DNA of 64,000 nt from Streptomyces sp. D2-8 (GTDB lineage Bacteria; Actinomycetota; Actinomycetes; Streptomycetales; Streptomycetaceae). Made by a program: the position numbers and the translations under genes. The notes under the pieces are model-generated. The model made no database searches. It saw nothing but the letters and a program-made list of their open reading frames with translations, and was not told the origin of the DNA. Positions 43,883 through 51,840 of this stretch are shown piece after piece (the first letter of the stretch is position 1; the number at the start of each line of letters is the position of its first letter). The stretch lies in assembly GCF_023184515.1 (NCBI RefSeq), contig NZ_JAAHBP010000003.1:868001-932000 (forward strand). Reading direction: 5' to 3'.

Positions 43883-45079
43883 TCACTGCTCCGATGTGAC
43901 GCGCTGGGCGGCGGTGCTCTTGTCGCCGCTCTTCCCGTCGCTCTTCCCGTCGCTCTTCTGGTCGCTCTTCTGGTCACCGGCCGAAGTCGCGGGACGCTTG
44001 ACCTTGAAGCGTTCGAACGTCCGTGTGAGCTGCTGGAGCGGGGACGCGGCCGGTGGACCGGACGGCTGCGGTCCGGCGGGAGCGGCCCCGGCGGACTCCT
44101 GGTATGCGGCCAGGGCCTCGTGGGCGCTTTCGGCCGCCTCCCGGTACAGGTCACGGGACTTCGTCATGGCCTCCAGCGCCTCCGCGTACATGGCCACGAG
44201 CCCGCGCTGGCGGTCCAGCTCCTCGTGGAGCGTCAGCAGGTGCCAGTCCTCCCGCAGCGCGGTGAGGGCGTCCTCGGCACCGTCGGGCAGGGGTCTCGGG
44301 AGGGCGGCGAAGCGCGTCACCGCGTCGACGAGGTCGGTCGGCTTCGAGCCGTCGAGGAAGACCGCGCGGACCGAGAAGTCCTGGGCGTCGTAGCCCTCCG
44401 GCGCGGGGACGCCCGGTAGCACGACCGCTCCACCGCGCGGCACCTGGACACCGGAGTCGCGCAGGGCCCAGTTCAGGCCGCGCAGCTGCTGCGGGGCGGC
44501 GTGATGTTCCACCACACGGTGGCGCAGGCCCGGCGGCAGCCACCGTGCCACGGGCGTACGTCCCCGGTCGTCGGTGGACATCGCCTCGTGGACGACCACG
44601 TGGATGTGCCATCCGCCGCGCACGGTGTTCCTCAGCAGGCGGCGGGTCTCCTTGTCGCCCTGGGGCAGCGGGTTGATCTCCCCCAGGGTCAGACGCGTGG
44701 CGGCATCCTGGTCCCAGGCGGTGTCCGGCTCCTGCGGCCAGAACAGGCCGGCGGGGGAGGGCCATGCGGGGTTCCACGGCTGGTCGGCCTCGGCGACCAG
44801 CAGCCACTCCTGCCCGGGCCCGTCGTCCCCGTCGGGCCGCACGCTCAGCCGGGCGCGGACGGTCACGTCGTCGCCGGCCCGCCAGCGGGCCTCGAAGACC
44901 CGCTCCGCCGGTGCGGTTTCGTCGTCGGGCAACTCCAGAAAGTCGTCGATGGCCTGGCTGTCCTTGCGCTGCTGTAGCGAGCGCCGGAGAACGTCTTCCG
45001 CGGAACCCGGGGCGTGGCGGCCGCGCGCCAGCCACACCGTGGCGGGTGTCATGGGGCGGACGGTGAGGGAGGTCTGCAT
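43883..45079 (-). CDS. Hypothetical protein, 398 aa, with lysine/aspartate repeat tail
   Basis: I do not recognise the family. From ATG 45077-45079 the protein (MQTSLTVRPMTPATVWLARG) has a mixed N-terminal domain with conserved-looking Trp-rich segments (EADQPWNPAWPSPAGLFWPQ). A helical, probably coiled-coil stretch follows (LHEELDRQRGLVAMYAEALE). The tail is Lys/Ser/Asp-rich and repetitive (QKSDQKSDGKSDGKSGDKS), encoded by imperfect 12-base tandem repeats at 43922-43976. There is no signal or membrane segment. It follows the Mo hydroxylase operon's upstream side without evident linkage. Confidence 0.65.
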   Translation of the reverse strand: MQTSLTVRPMTPATVWLARGRHAPGSAEDVLRRSLQQRKDSQAIDDFLELPDDETAPAERVFEARWRAGDDVTVRARLSVRPDGDDGPGQEWLLVAEADQPWNPAWPSPAGLFWPQEPDTAWDQDAATRLTLGEINPLPQGDKETRRLLRNTVRGGWHIHVVVHEAMSTDDRGRTPVARWLPPGLRHRVVEHHAAPQQLRGLNWALRDSGVQVPRGGAVVLPGVPAPEGYDAQDFSVRAVFLDGSKPTDLVDAVTRFAALPRPLPDGAEDALTALREDWHLLTLHEELDRQRGLVAMYAEALEAMTKSRDLYREAAESAHEALAAYQESAGAAPAGPQPSGPPAASPLQQLTRTFERFKVKRPATSAGDQKSDQKSDGKSDGKSGDKSTAAQRVTSEQ

Positions 45080-45186
45080 GGGTCCATCTGTGAGCGAGGG
45101 TACGTGCGCCTGCCAGTATCGTCGCCGCAGGCCGGCGGGTGCTACCCGGGGCCGCACCCGGCTCCCGGCGCCGGTGACGTACATAC

Positions 45187-45399
45187 CTACGAGCCTTCAC
45201 CTCCCCGGTCGGGCCGCGGCTCCCGCCCCGCGACGACGGCGGTCACACCCGACTCCTCGGTGTGCCCTACCCGCCGGGACGGGGCGCGCTCCGGCCGTCC
45301 GCCGTCGAGGGAACGGGCGGTGGCCCGCTGCGCCTGCGCGTTCTCCGGCCGCCGGGTCCGGTCGTTCTCTTGTTCGGTCTCGCCGTGGGTCATGCGCAT
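45187..45399 (-). CDS. Small hypothetical protein, 68-70 aa
   Basis: A polar, Arg/Glu-rich, probably disordered protein (MTHGETEQENDRTRRPE). Third codon positions are strongly GC-rich, as in real genes here, but there is no convincing ribosome binding site. Two ATG codons (45399 and 45393) are possible starts. No function can be suggested. Confidence 0.4.
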   Translation of the reverse strand: MRMTHGETEQENDRTRRPENAQAQRATARSLDGGRPERAPSRRVGHTEESGVTAVVAGREPRPDRGGEGS

Positions 45400-45799
45400 C
45401 GACTACCCGTGCCGGGCTGTGCCATGTGACGCGAGGGCGGCGGCGTATGACGACCGGGCAGCGCGCTGCGGCACGCGGCAGTGTGAGGTGGCACCCGGCA
45501 GCGCCCTGGGGTGGGGCGGGGTGCGCGGGATGTGAGCCATGCGCGCGGGGTGTGCGCGCCGCGCGCACATCGACGGATCTCACGCGTGGCCCCGCCTGCG
45601 ACGTGGTCCCGACAATGGTGCGCACGAGCAGGGCCCGCCCACCATCCGCATCGGGGCGGGTCCTGCTCGCTTCGCGAGACGTGGTGCCCGGGCCTCACGG
45701 TGCCGTACCGGCAGTCCCCTCATGCCTGTCGAGGCATGGACCGGGTACCCGGTTCCCGCACGGGCTCGTGTGCGGACGCAGGAGAGGGGACCGGGGGCA
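45400..45799. other. 400-bp intergenic region with strong hairpins
   Basis: No supported gene. A 15-bp stem, GAGCAGGGCCCGCCC (45626-45640) with GGGCGGGTCCTGCTC (45654-45668), has one G-T mismatch, and CTCGCTTCGCGAG (45665-45677) could form an overlapping second hairpin. Shorter palindromes are TGTGCGCGCCGCGCGCACA (near 45555) and CCGGGTACCCGG (45742-45753). The hairpin could terminate transcripts or belong to a small RNA; neither is proven. Confidence 0.4.
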
Positions 45800-46276
45800 G
45801 TGGCGGTAAAGGCGATGGGCTGGGCGCACTCGTTCCGTATGTCCGAAGGCGTGCGCGCGGGGAGGGACTGGACACGCAGGCGCCTTGAGTCGCTGGCCTG
45901 GGCCGCCGCCGAGCCGGACACGGTGGACGCCATCGTGCTGGCGGTGTCCGAGCTGATCACCAATGCGCACATCCACGCCCACAGCGACGCGCACCTGGTC
46001 CTCACGTGGGACGGCGACTGCCTTCATGTCAGCGTCCACGACGAGGACCCGACGCTGCCGCGCCAGCGCGATCCGGAGCCGGGCGAGGTCTCCGGCCGCG
46101 GAGTGGCGATCGTGCGCAAGCTCGCCGATGAGTGGGGGATGAGGTGCCAGCAGCACGGCAAGACGGTGACGGCATGCTTCCGTCCCGCCGACCCCGACCC
46201 CGACCCCGACCCCGATGCCGACGCGGATGCCGACCCCGATGGCGGCATCGACCGGCAGGGCGGCAGCGGCAGTTGA
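45800..46276 (+). CDS. ATP-binding protein, RsbW/histidine-kinase-like ATPase
   Basis: 158 aa. The GHKL ATP-binding fold of anti-sigma kinases: N-box IVLAVSELITNAHIHA (near 55), G1 box VSVHDEDPTLP, and G2 region SGRGVAIVRKLADEWG. Streptomyces hold dozens of such proteins, which bind or phosphorylate STAS anti-sigma antagonists. The C-terminus is a low-complexity DPDPDPDPDADADADPD tail, encoded by a six-base GACCCC repeat. GTG 45800 is preferred, with GGAGAGGGG some 10 bases upstream. The next gene starts 43 bp later on the same strand. Confidence 0.85.
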   Translation: MAVKAMGWAHSFRMSEGVRAGRDWTRRRLESLAWAAAEPDTVDAIVLAVSELITNAHIHAHSDAHLVLTWDGDCLHVSVHDEDPTLPRQRDPEPGEVSGRGVAIVRKLADEWGMRCQQHGKTVTACFRPADPDPDPDPDADADADPDGGIDRQGGSGS

Positions 46277-46318
46277 GTTCCGCTCACTGATGAGGCCGGC
46301 TTCTGAAGGAGAAGTGTC

Positions 46319-46681
46319 GTGTACCTGGCACGAGGATCGAGTGACGACCCGTACGTCTGGCTCTGGGTCCTGGGCGCTCTCGCGCTGTACGCACTGATCA
46401 GCTACGGCCTGGCGTACCGCACCCGCGCCCGGCGCGGTTCCGTCCATCCGGCACATGACGCCCTGCACGACCTCAAGGACCGGGAGGATCCCCAGCCGCC
46501 AGAGAACCGCTTCGTCAGCCGCCTGATCATGCTGTGCGGAGCGGGGCTCACCGGTCTCGTCGCCTACCTGACCGGCGGCGCCGTGCGGGTCCTGACGGTC
46601 GGGCTCACCGCCGTGGTGGCCGTGACCGTCTGGGCGTACTACGACCACCGCACGGAAACGCGCGCTTCCGCCCAGCGATGA
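46319..46681 (+). CDS. Small membrane protein with two helices, 120 aa
   Basis: MYLARGSSDDPYVW leads into a first hydrophobic helix (LWVLGALALYALISYGLAY). A basic/acidic cytoplasmic segment follows (HDALHDLKDREDPQPP), then a second hydrophobic helical hairpin and a basic end. I do not recognise the family. AAGGAGAA precedes GTG 46319. It probably forms an operon with the ATPase gene upstream. Its TGA is the first three bases of a 26-bp terminator stem. Confidence 0.7.
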   Translation: MYLARGSSDDPYVWLWVLGALALYALISYGLAYRTRARRGSVHPAHDALHDLKDREDPQPPENRFVSRLIMLCGAGLTGLVAYLTGGAVRVLTVGLTAVVAVTVWAYYDHRTETRASAQR

Positions 46682-46732
46682 CGCGGACTCGGGCCTCCTC
46701 CCGCCCGCGGGAGGAGGCCCGAGTCCGCGTCA
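46679..46732. terminator. 26-bp bidirectional terminator spanning both stop codons
   Basis: Bases 46679-46704 are perfectly complementary to 46707-46732, a 26-bp stem with a two-base centre. The outermost triplets are TGA (stop of the membrane protein gene) and TCA (stop of the ppk2 gene on the minus strand). Confidence 0.9.
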
Positions 46733-47686
46733 GTCGGTCTCGGGGTGCTTGCCGGGCCCCTCGGCGCCGGGTGACAGCGGAGTGGGCGACAGGGTGGTGT
46801 CCTCCTCACCCGGCTCCAGCAGGGTGTCGGCGGCGCCGACGATGTGGGGGTCGGGTGTGCCGACCGCCTCGCGGTCCTTGCTGGCGTAGTCGATGCGCGA
46901 CAGCAGACTGCGCATGGTCTCCAGCCGGGCACGCCGCTTGTCGTTGCTCTTGACGACCGTCCAGGGGGCGTGCGCGGTGTCGGTGGCGCGGAACATGTCC
47001 ACCTTCGCCTCGGTGTAGTCGTCCCAGAGGTCCAGTGAGGCCAGGTCGGTGGGGGAGAGTTTCCACTGGCGAACCGGGTCGACCTGCCGGATCGCGAAGC
47101 GCGTGCGCTGCTCGGAGCGCGACACGGAGAACCAGAACTTCACCAGCAGGACCCCGTCGTCCACCAGCATCCGCTCGAAGTCCGGGCACTGGTCGAGGAA
47201 CAGCTCGTACTCGTCCTTGGAGCAGTAACCCATCACGCGCTCCACACCCGCCCGGTTGTACCAGGAGCGGTCGAGGAAGACGATCTCCCCGGCCGTCGGC
47301 AGATGCGCGATGTACCGCTGGAAGTACCACTGGCCCACCTCGCGCTCGGTGGGCTTGTCCAGGGCGACCACGCGTGCGCCGCGCGGGTTGAGCCGCTCGG
47401 TGAGCCGCTGGATCGTGCCGCCCTTGCCCGCCGCGTCACGCCCCTCGCACACCACGACCAGGCGGGCGCCGGTGTCCTTGACCCACCGCTGGAGCTTGAG
47501 CAGCTCGATCTGCAGGATGCGCTTGGTCCGCTCGTACTCCTTGCGGCCCACCTTGCGGTCGTACGGATAGTTCTCCCGCCATGTCCGGATGGGACGCCCG
47601 TCTCCGTCCAGCACGATCGGCTGCTCTCGGCGACTGGTGTCCACGGTCAGCCCGTCCAGCAGCTTGTCCGCGTCTTCGGCGCTCAT
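46730..47686 (-). CDS. ppk2: Polyphosphate kinase 2 family protein
   Basis: 318 aa. Walker A EGRDAAGKGGTIQRL (near 83), then Walker B LDRSWYNRAGVERVMGYC (near 140), a lid module SRSEQRTRF and a C-terminal VVKSNDKRRARLETMR are the full PPK2 signature of the short class I type. The enzyme transfers phosphate between polyphosphate and ADP (or GDP), usually making nucleoside triphosphate. The N-terminal extension (TVDTSRREQPIVLDGDGRPI) is normal for actinobacterial members. ATG 47684-47686 has GGGGAG upstream. It is monocistronic, ending in the 26-bp terminator. Confidence 0.93.
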   Translation of the reverse strand: MSAEDADKLLDGLTVDTSRREQPIVLDGDGRPIRTWRENYPYDRKVGRKEYERTKRILQIELLKLQRWVKDTGARLVVVCEGRDAAGKGGTIQRLTERLNPRGARVVALDKPTEREVGQWYFQRYIAHLPTAGEIVFLDRSWYNRAGVERVMGYCSKDEYELFLDQCPDFERMLVDDGVLLVKFWFSVSRSEQRTRFAIRQVDPVRQWKLSPTDLASLDLWDDYTEAKVDMFRATDTAHAPWTVVKSNDKRRARLETMRSLLSRIDYASKDREAVGTPDPHIVGAADTLLEPGEEDTTLSPTPLSPGAEGPGKHPETD

Positions 47687-47799
47687 CACTCGACTCCCCG
47701 TTTCGCAGGTGAACGGAGATACGGGTGCCCCGCCCGGTCCCACCCATGTGAGGTGCGAAGACTCCGGCCCGGTCAGGCTCCCGGGGGCATGCCCACCGC

Positions 47800-48540
47800 T
47801 CAGAGCGCGGTGCCCGTCTCCTCGGCCAGGGCCCGCACGAGACGGTCCTGGAACGCCTCGTCGTGGACGGCGCGATGAGGCTGCAACCGCCGGCCGTGGT
47901 ACCAGTACCCGCCCGTGGTCAGGGCCTCCGGATCGTCGCTCGCCGCCAGCCACTCCTGCGTCTGGTGCCCGAGTTCGAGGTCGTCCGGCGCGCTCGGCCC
48001 GCCCATCCTGGTCGGCACCCAGCCGGGATCCACGGCGTTGCTCAGCACTCCGGGGCGCAGCCGGGCCACCACGGCCGCCAGCGCCGTCACGAAGAGCTTG
48101 CTGTCGGCGTACGACCCCGCGCTCCCGCCCTGCCAGTCGACCCCGTCCAGCGACGACGGGTGCCCGCCGAGATGCGAGTTGCTGCTCACGTACACCAGTC
48201 GGCGCGGCCCGCGCAGCAGGGCGGTCAGCAGATAGGGCGCGACGATGTTGACCGGCATGACCGCCGGTCCGCTCCACACCCCGGCATTGTGGATGACGGC
48301 GTCGAGCGGCCGTGACGCGTTCAGCTCGTCGGCGACCCGCCGCACGGCGTCACGCTCGGCGAAGTCGCCCACCACGATGTCAGCCCCACGGTCGGCCAAC
48401 TCGCCGAGAACCGCCGCCCGCTCCTGGTTCCGGGCGTGCACCACCACGTCGTGCCCCGCGGCGAGCAACGTCTGCGCCGCGGCCCGCCCCAGCCCGTCCG
48501 CGGAACCGGTCACCAGGATCCGGCTCGCCGCTCCTCGCAT
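47800..48540 (-). CDS. Short-chain dehydrogenase/reductase
   Basis: 246 aa. The NAD(P) site is LVTGSADGLGRAAAQTL (TGxxxGxG), followed by VIHNAGVWSG (NAG). The catalytic Ser is in VYVSSNSHLGGH, with the Tyr and Lys in SYADSKLFVTAL (YxxxK). It is an SDR of the retinol dehydrogenase/WW-oxidoreductase type, with unknown substrate. AAGGAGGGCAG precedes ATG 48540. It is a single gene; upstream lies the relic of an SH3-like protein gene. Confidence 0.92.
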   Translation of the reverse strand: MRGAASRILVTGSADGLGRAAAQTLLAAGHDVVVHARNQERAAVLGELADRGADIVVGDFAERDAVRRVADELNASRPLDAVIHNAGVWSGPAVMPVNIVAPYLLTALLRGPRRLVYVSSNSHLGGHPSSLDGVDWQGGSAGSYADSKLFVTALAAVVARLRPGVLSNAVDPGWVPTRMGGPSAPDDLELGHQTQEWLAASDDPEALTTGGYWYHGRRLQPHRAVHDEAFQDRLVRALAEETGTAL

Positions 48541-48588
48541 GAGACTGCCCTCCTTCCGCAGGATCCGCGTCCCGCGAAGAGACACGTA

Positions 48589-48780
48589 CTAGATCACACA
48601 GCCGTTCTTCCCGGGTACCCCGTCGATCCAGTTGGTGTTGTTCTCGATGTAATAGCTGGACATGATCCCGTACTTGTCCCAGCCTCGCGGCTGGACCATC
48701 ACCCAGTACGGGTTGCCGCCGACCGACTGGCCCGGGATCTGGCAGTACACCAGCACCTCGTCCCAGGAGACCGGCCTCGT
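48589..48780 (-). pseudogene. C-terminal fragment of a secreted SH3-like protein
   Basis: DEVLVYCQIPGQSVGG followed by NPYWVMVQPRGWDKYGIMSS and YYIENNTNWIDGVPG, with a Cys near the stop, looks like the last ~60 residues of the small secreted SH3-type proteins of Streptomyces. No signal peptide or start codon precedes it: the sequence is lost near 48780, where a MerR fragment starts on the other strand. Confidence 0.5.
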
Positions 48781-48800
48781 CACCCCCTCGGCCCGCTCCC

Positions 48801-49076
48801 AGGGCGGCTTTCGCCTCTGCACGGAAGCCGATGTCGCTCGGCTGATGGTCATCCGCCGCATGAAGCCCCTCGGCTTCACCCTCGACGAGATGGGCGCCCT
48901 CCTGGAGGCCACCGACCGTCTCGACTCGGGCGAGGAGTCGTCTCCCGAGGACCGCGCGGCACTGCTGGAGCGGCTCCGCGGCTTCGAGCGGGCCGCGCAG
49001 CAGCGGGTCGTTGTCGCGGGCGGAGAAGCTCGCGGCCACGCTGGCGGAGCGCCTCACTCGGTCTCCCGCGCCCTGA
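48801..49076 (+). pseudogene. MerR-family regulator, truncated and frameshifted
   Basis: GGFRLCTEADVARLMVIRRM then KPLGFTLDEMGALLEATDRL and ERLRGFERAAQQRV form the second half of a MerR helix-turn-helix domain and dimerisation helix. The N-terminal helix-turn-helix start is missing. The frame breaks near 49015; the other frame gives EKLAATLAERLTRSPAP and a stop at 49076. Intact MerR proteins of this type have ~130 residues. Confidence 0.75.
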
Positions 49077-49109
49077 GACCTCAAGCCCCCGCCGCCACCG
49101 GCCTCGGAC

Positions 49110-50141
49110 CTACGCCAGTGCGTTCACCGCGGCCGCGAAGACCCGAGGCAGGCGAGCCGCGGTGGGCATGATGAGGGGCGCGAGCGCAGGCCGCTGGCGG
49201 ATTCTCACCAGGAGATCCGTCAGCAGCCGGTGGCGGCGGGTGGCACGGTTCCAGTCGGCCTCGTAGCGGTCCGGTGTCCCGCGCCGCACATTCGTGACGA
49301 GGGACTGGGCGCCGGTGAGGGCGAGGGAGATCCCCTCGCCGGTGAGCGCGTCGATGTATCCGGCGGCGTCACCGACGAGCAGCACCCGCCCCTGGAAGCG
49401 GGTGCGCACCCGCTGGCGCAGCGGTCCCGCGCCCCGCACCGCGGTCACGGCCGCTGCCGGGGGCAGGCGGGCGGCCAACTCGGGGAAGGACGCCAGCTGG
49501 GTGTCGAACGAGCCCCGCCGGGACGTCAGGAGTGCGACGCCGACGAGTGAGGGGCTCAGCGGGGTGACGTACACCTCCCCGTGGGCGCCCCAGTGCACCT
49601 CGACGTAGGACGCCCACGGAGGCACCGCGTAGTGCCGGCGCAGTCCGTACCTGGGTTCGCCGCGGGTCTTGACCTCCAGGCCGAGCGAGCGGCGCACCGG
49701 TGAGTGCAGCCCGTCCGCGGCCACGAGCCACCGGGCGCGCAGCCCCGTGCCCGGCACGCTCACGCCCGTGTCGTCCTGCCGTACGGCTTCCACACGCAGG
49801 GGCAGCACGGGCACCCCGGCGTCGGCGACGGCCCGGTGCAGGGCGTCGTGCAGGCCGGTGCGGCGCGTGCCGAGGCCCGGACCCCGGCGGAAATCCGCCT
49901 GGACCCGGCGGGATCCCTGGACGTAGCGGATGCCGGTGATCGGATGCCCGGGGATCTCCAGCCCGAGGGCGGCGAGGGCGCGGACGGCACCGGGCATCAG
50001 GCCCTCGCCGCATGCCTTGTCGACGGGGGCGGGGCGGGGCTCCGCGACGACGACGTCGAAGCCGGCGCGGGCGGCGTGCAGAGCGGTCGCCAGACCGGCG
50101 GGCCCGCCCCCGGCGATCACCATGTCGAGGGTGCCGCTCAT
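49110..50141 (-). CDS. srsC: FAD-dependent oxidoreductase of the geranylgeranyl-reductase type (SrsC-like hydroxylase)
   Basis: 343 aa. MVIAGGGPAGLATALHAARAG is the FAD-binding Rossmann motif, VDKACGEGLMPGAVRAL the Cys-Gly-Glu-Gly signature of the family, LVAADGLHSPVRR the DG motif and VLLVGDAAGYIDALTGEGIS the GD motif. Such flavoproteins hydroxylate aromatic rings or reduce isoprenoids. The gene order type III PKS-methyltransferase-flavoprotein matches the srsABC phenolic-lipid locus of S. griseus, where the flavoprotein hydroxylates an alkylresorcinol. The start ATG overlaps the methyltransferase stop (ATGA). Confidence 0.82.
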   Translation of the reverse strand: MSGTLDMVIAGGGPAGLATALHAARAGFDVVVAEPRPAPVDKACGEGLMPGAVRALAALGLEIPGHPITGIRYVQGSRRVQADFRRGPGLGTRRTGLHDALHRAVADAGVPVLPLRVEAVRQDDTGVSVPGTGLRARWLVAADGLHSPVRRSLGLEVKTRGEPRYGLRRHYAVPPWASYVEVHWGAHGEVYVTPLSPSLVGVALLTSRRGSFDTQLASFPELAARLPPAAAVTAVRGAGPLRQRVRTRFQGRVLLVGDAAGYIDALTGEGISLALTGAQSLVTNVRRGTPDRYEADWNRATRRHRLLTDLLVRIRQRPALAPLIMPTAARLPRVFAAAVNALA

Positions 50142-50653
50142 GCGGGCACGGCCCGGGTGAGGGCCGCGTTCTCGCAGCGGATGCGGACGGCGAGCAGCCA
50201 GGCGTTGGCCGCGGTGAACACCAGCGCGCTCAGCCACGCACCGTGCACCAGCGGCAGGGCGGCGATCTCCACCACCACGGCCACGTAGTTGGGATGGCGA
50301 AGGAACCGGTAGGGCCCGCTGCCGACCAGACGCGCCCCGGGGACGACGATGACCCGGGTGTTCCAGTACGGCCCGAGCGTCATGACGCACCACCAGCGCA
50401 ACGCCTGGGCCAGCACCACCAGGACGACCATGGGCCAGCCGAGGGCGGGCACGAAAGGCCGGTCGGCCAGGGCGGGTTCGAGGAAGCAGCACACGAGCAG
50501 GCCGGTGTGCAGGGTGACCATGGCCGGGTAGTGGCCGCGGCCGTGCTCGACACCGGCGCGGGCCAGGGTCCAGGACGCGTTGCGCCGGGCCACGACCAGT
50601 TCGGTGAGGCGTTCGGCGGCGATGGCCAGGAGGAGCAGTGCGTACCACGTCAT
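50138..50653 (-). CDS. srsB: Isoprenylcysteine carboxyl methyltransferase-like membrane methyltransferase (SrsB-like)
   Basis: 171 aa with about four membrane helices. The ICMT/PEMT core GARLVGSGPYRFLRHPNYVA (Arg-His-Pro-x-Tyr) binds S-adenosylmethionine. In srsB this protein methylates the phenol of an alkylresorcinol. ATG 50651-50653 lies five bases after the TGA of the type III PKS gene, and its stop overlaps the flavoprotein start, so the three genes form one operon. Confidence 0.85.
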   Translation of the reverse strand: MTWYALLLLAIAAERLTELVVARRNASWTLARAGVEHGRGHYPAMVTLHTGLLVCCFLEPALADRPFVPALGWPMVVLVVLAQALRWWCVMTLGPYWNTRVIVVPGARLVGSGPYRFLRHPNYVAVVVEIAALPLVHGAWLSALVFTAANAWLLAVRIRCENAALTRAVPA

Positions 50654-50657
50654 GAGG

Positions 50658-51794
50658 TCACCAGCGCAGCAGGACGAGTTCGGAGCAGAACCCGGGCCCC
50701 ATCGCCACGAGCAGGCCCCAGGTGCCGGGCTCGGGCCGGTCGGATTCCCGGATGGTCTGCAGGATGTGCAGGACGGAGACGGAGGACATGTTCCCCACGG
50801 CCGCCAGCGAGTTCCACGCGGTGGCCAGGGCGTTGTCCGGCAGGTCGAGGGTGTCGGCGACGGCGGAGAGCACCTTGGGCCCTCCGGGATGGCACACCCA
50901 GGTGCCGATGTCCCCGACGGTGAGGCCGTGGTCGGCCAGGAAGCCGCGCAGGTGCCGGCCGAAGTGGCTCCGCACGATGCCGGGGATGCCGGCACCGATC
51001 ACGACGCGGAACCCCGTGGTGCCGATGTTCCATCCGAGGAGCTGTTCGGTGTCCGGATACAGATGGCTGCGCGTGGCGACCACCGTGGGGCCGATGGTGT
51101 CCGGCCCGGCGGATGCGCCGGCGCGGGCGACGATCGCCGCGGCGCCGTCCCCGAACAGGGCACCGGCCACGAGGTTGGCCTGGGAGTCGTCCCGGCGCTG
51201 GAGGGTCAGCGAGCACAGTTCGACGGTGAGCAGTACGGCCGTCCCGCCGGGGTGCCCGCGCAGATAGTCGTGCAGCCGGGCGAGACCGGCCGCGCCCGCG
51301 ACACACCCCAGGCCGAACACCGGAACCCTCTTGACGTCGGGTCGCAGGCCCAGGCGTCCGGCCAGCCGGGCATCGAGCGAGGGGGCGGCGATACCGGTGA
51401 CGGAGGTGCACACCAGGAGATCGACGTCGGCCGGTTCGAGTCCCGCTTCCTTCAGCGCGCCGGTCAGGGCCTCTTCGCTCAGCTCGAGTCCGGCCGCCAT
51501 CCAGGCGTCGTTGGCCTGCCCGAAGTCGCGCAGGGCGGCGTACCGTTCGATCGGCAGAGCGAGGTGACGGGCGCGGACCCCGGCGGACGCGTGCAGGCGG
51601 CGCAGCAGGGCGCGGTCGGCCCCCGGAGCCAGGCACAGATCGCCGATCGGCTCGGTGAGTTCGTCCTGTGCGTAGCGGTGCGCGGGCAGCGCGGTGTGGA
51701 CGGCCGTGATCGTGGTGCCCGCAAGAGGCGGAGCCTTCTCACGCCGGGTGCCGGGTGGGGCGTGGACGTCTTCGGCCGTCACAGGGACACGCAT
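50658..51794 (-). CDS. srsA: Type III polyketide synthase (SrsA-like alkylresorcinol synthase)
   Basis: 378 aa from ATG 51792-51794. The catalytic triad is Cys in FGLGCVAGAAGLAR (near 161), His in TWVCHPGGPK (near 301) and Asn in AVGNMSSVSVLHIL (near 332). GFCSELVLLRW at the C-terminus closes the fold. Type III synthases extend a fatty acyl starter with malonyl-CoA; SrsA makes alkylresorcinols and pyrones. The context (membrane methyltransferase, flavoprotein, divergent UbiA) suggests a membrane phenolic lipid or quinone. GAGAGAGG lies about 12 bases upstream. Confidence 0.9.
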   Translation of the reverse strand: MRVPVTAEDVHAPPGTRREKAPPLAGTTITAVHTALPAHRYAQDELTEPIGDLCLAPGADRALLRRLHASAGVRARHLALPIERYAALRDFGQANDAWMAAGLELSEEALTGALKEAGLEPADVDLLVCTSVTGIAAPSLDARLAGRLGLRPDVKRVPVFGLGCVAGAAGLARLHDYLRGHPGGTAVLLTVELCSLTLQRRDDSQANLVAGALFGDGAAAIVARAGASAGPDTIGPTVVATRSHLYPDTEQLLGWNIGTTGFRVVIGAGIPGIVRSHFGRHLRGFLADHGLTVGDIGTWVCHPGGPKVLSAVADTLDLPDNALATAWNSLAAVGNMSSVSVLHILQTIRESDRPEPGTWGLLVAMGPGFCSELVLLRW

Positions 51795-51840
51795 ATCGAT
51801 AGTGCCTCTCTCGCCCCATTTGTCCATTTATCTTGCCTGT

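Noticed and set aside
43922..43976. Tandem 12-base repeats as a CRISPR or other array
   Set aside because: They are in-frame codons for the Lys/Ser/Asp tail of the gene at 43883-45079, without spacers.
46190..46240. GACCCC repeats as a regulatory repeat
   Set aside because: They encode an Asp-Pro tail of the ATPase gene and end at its stop region.
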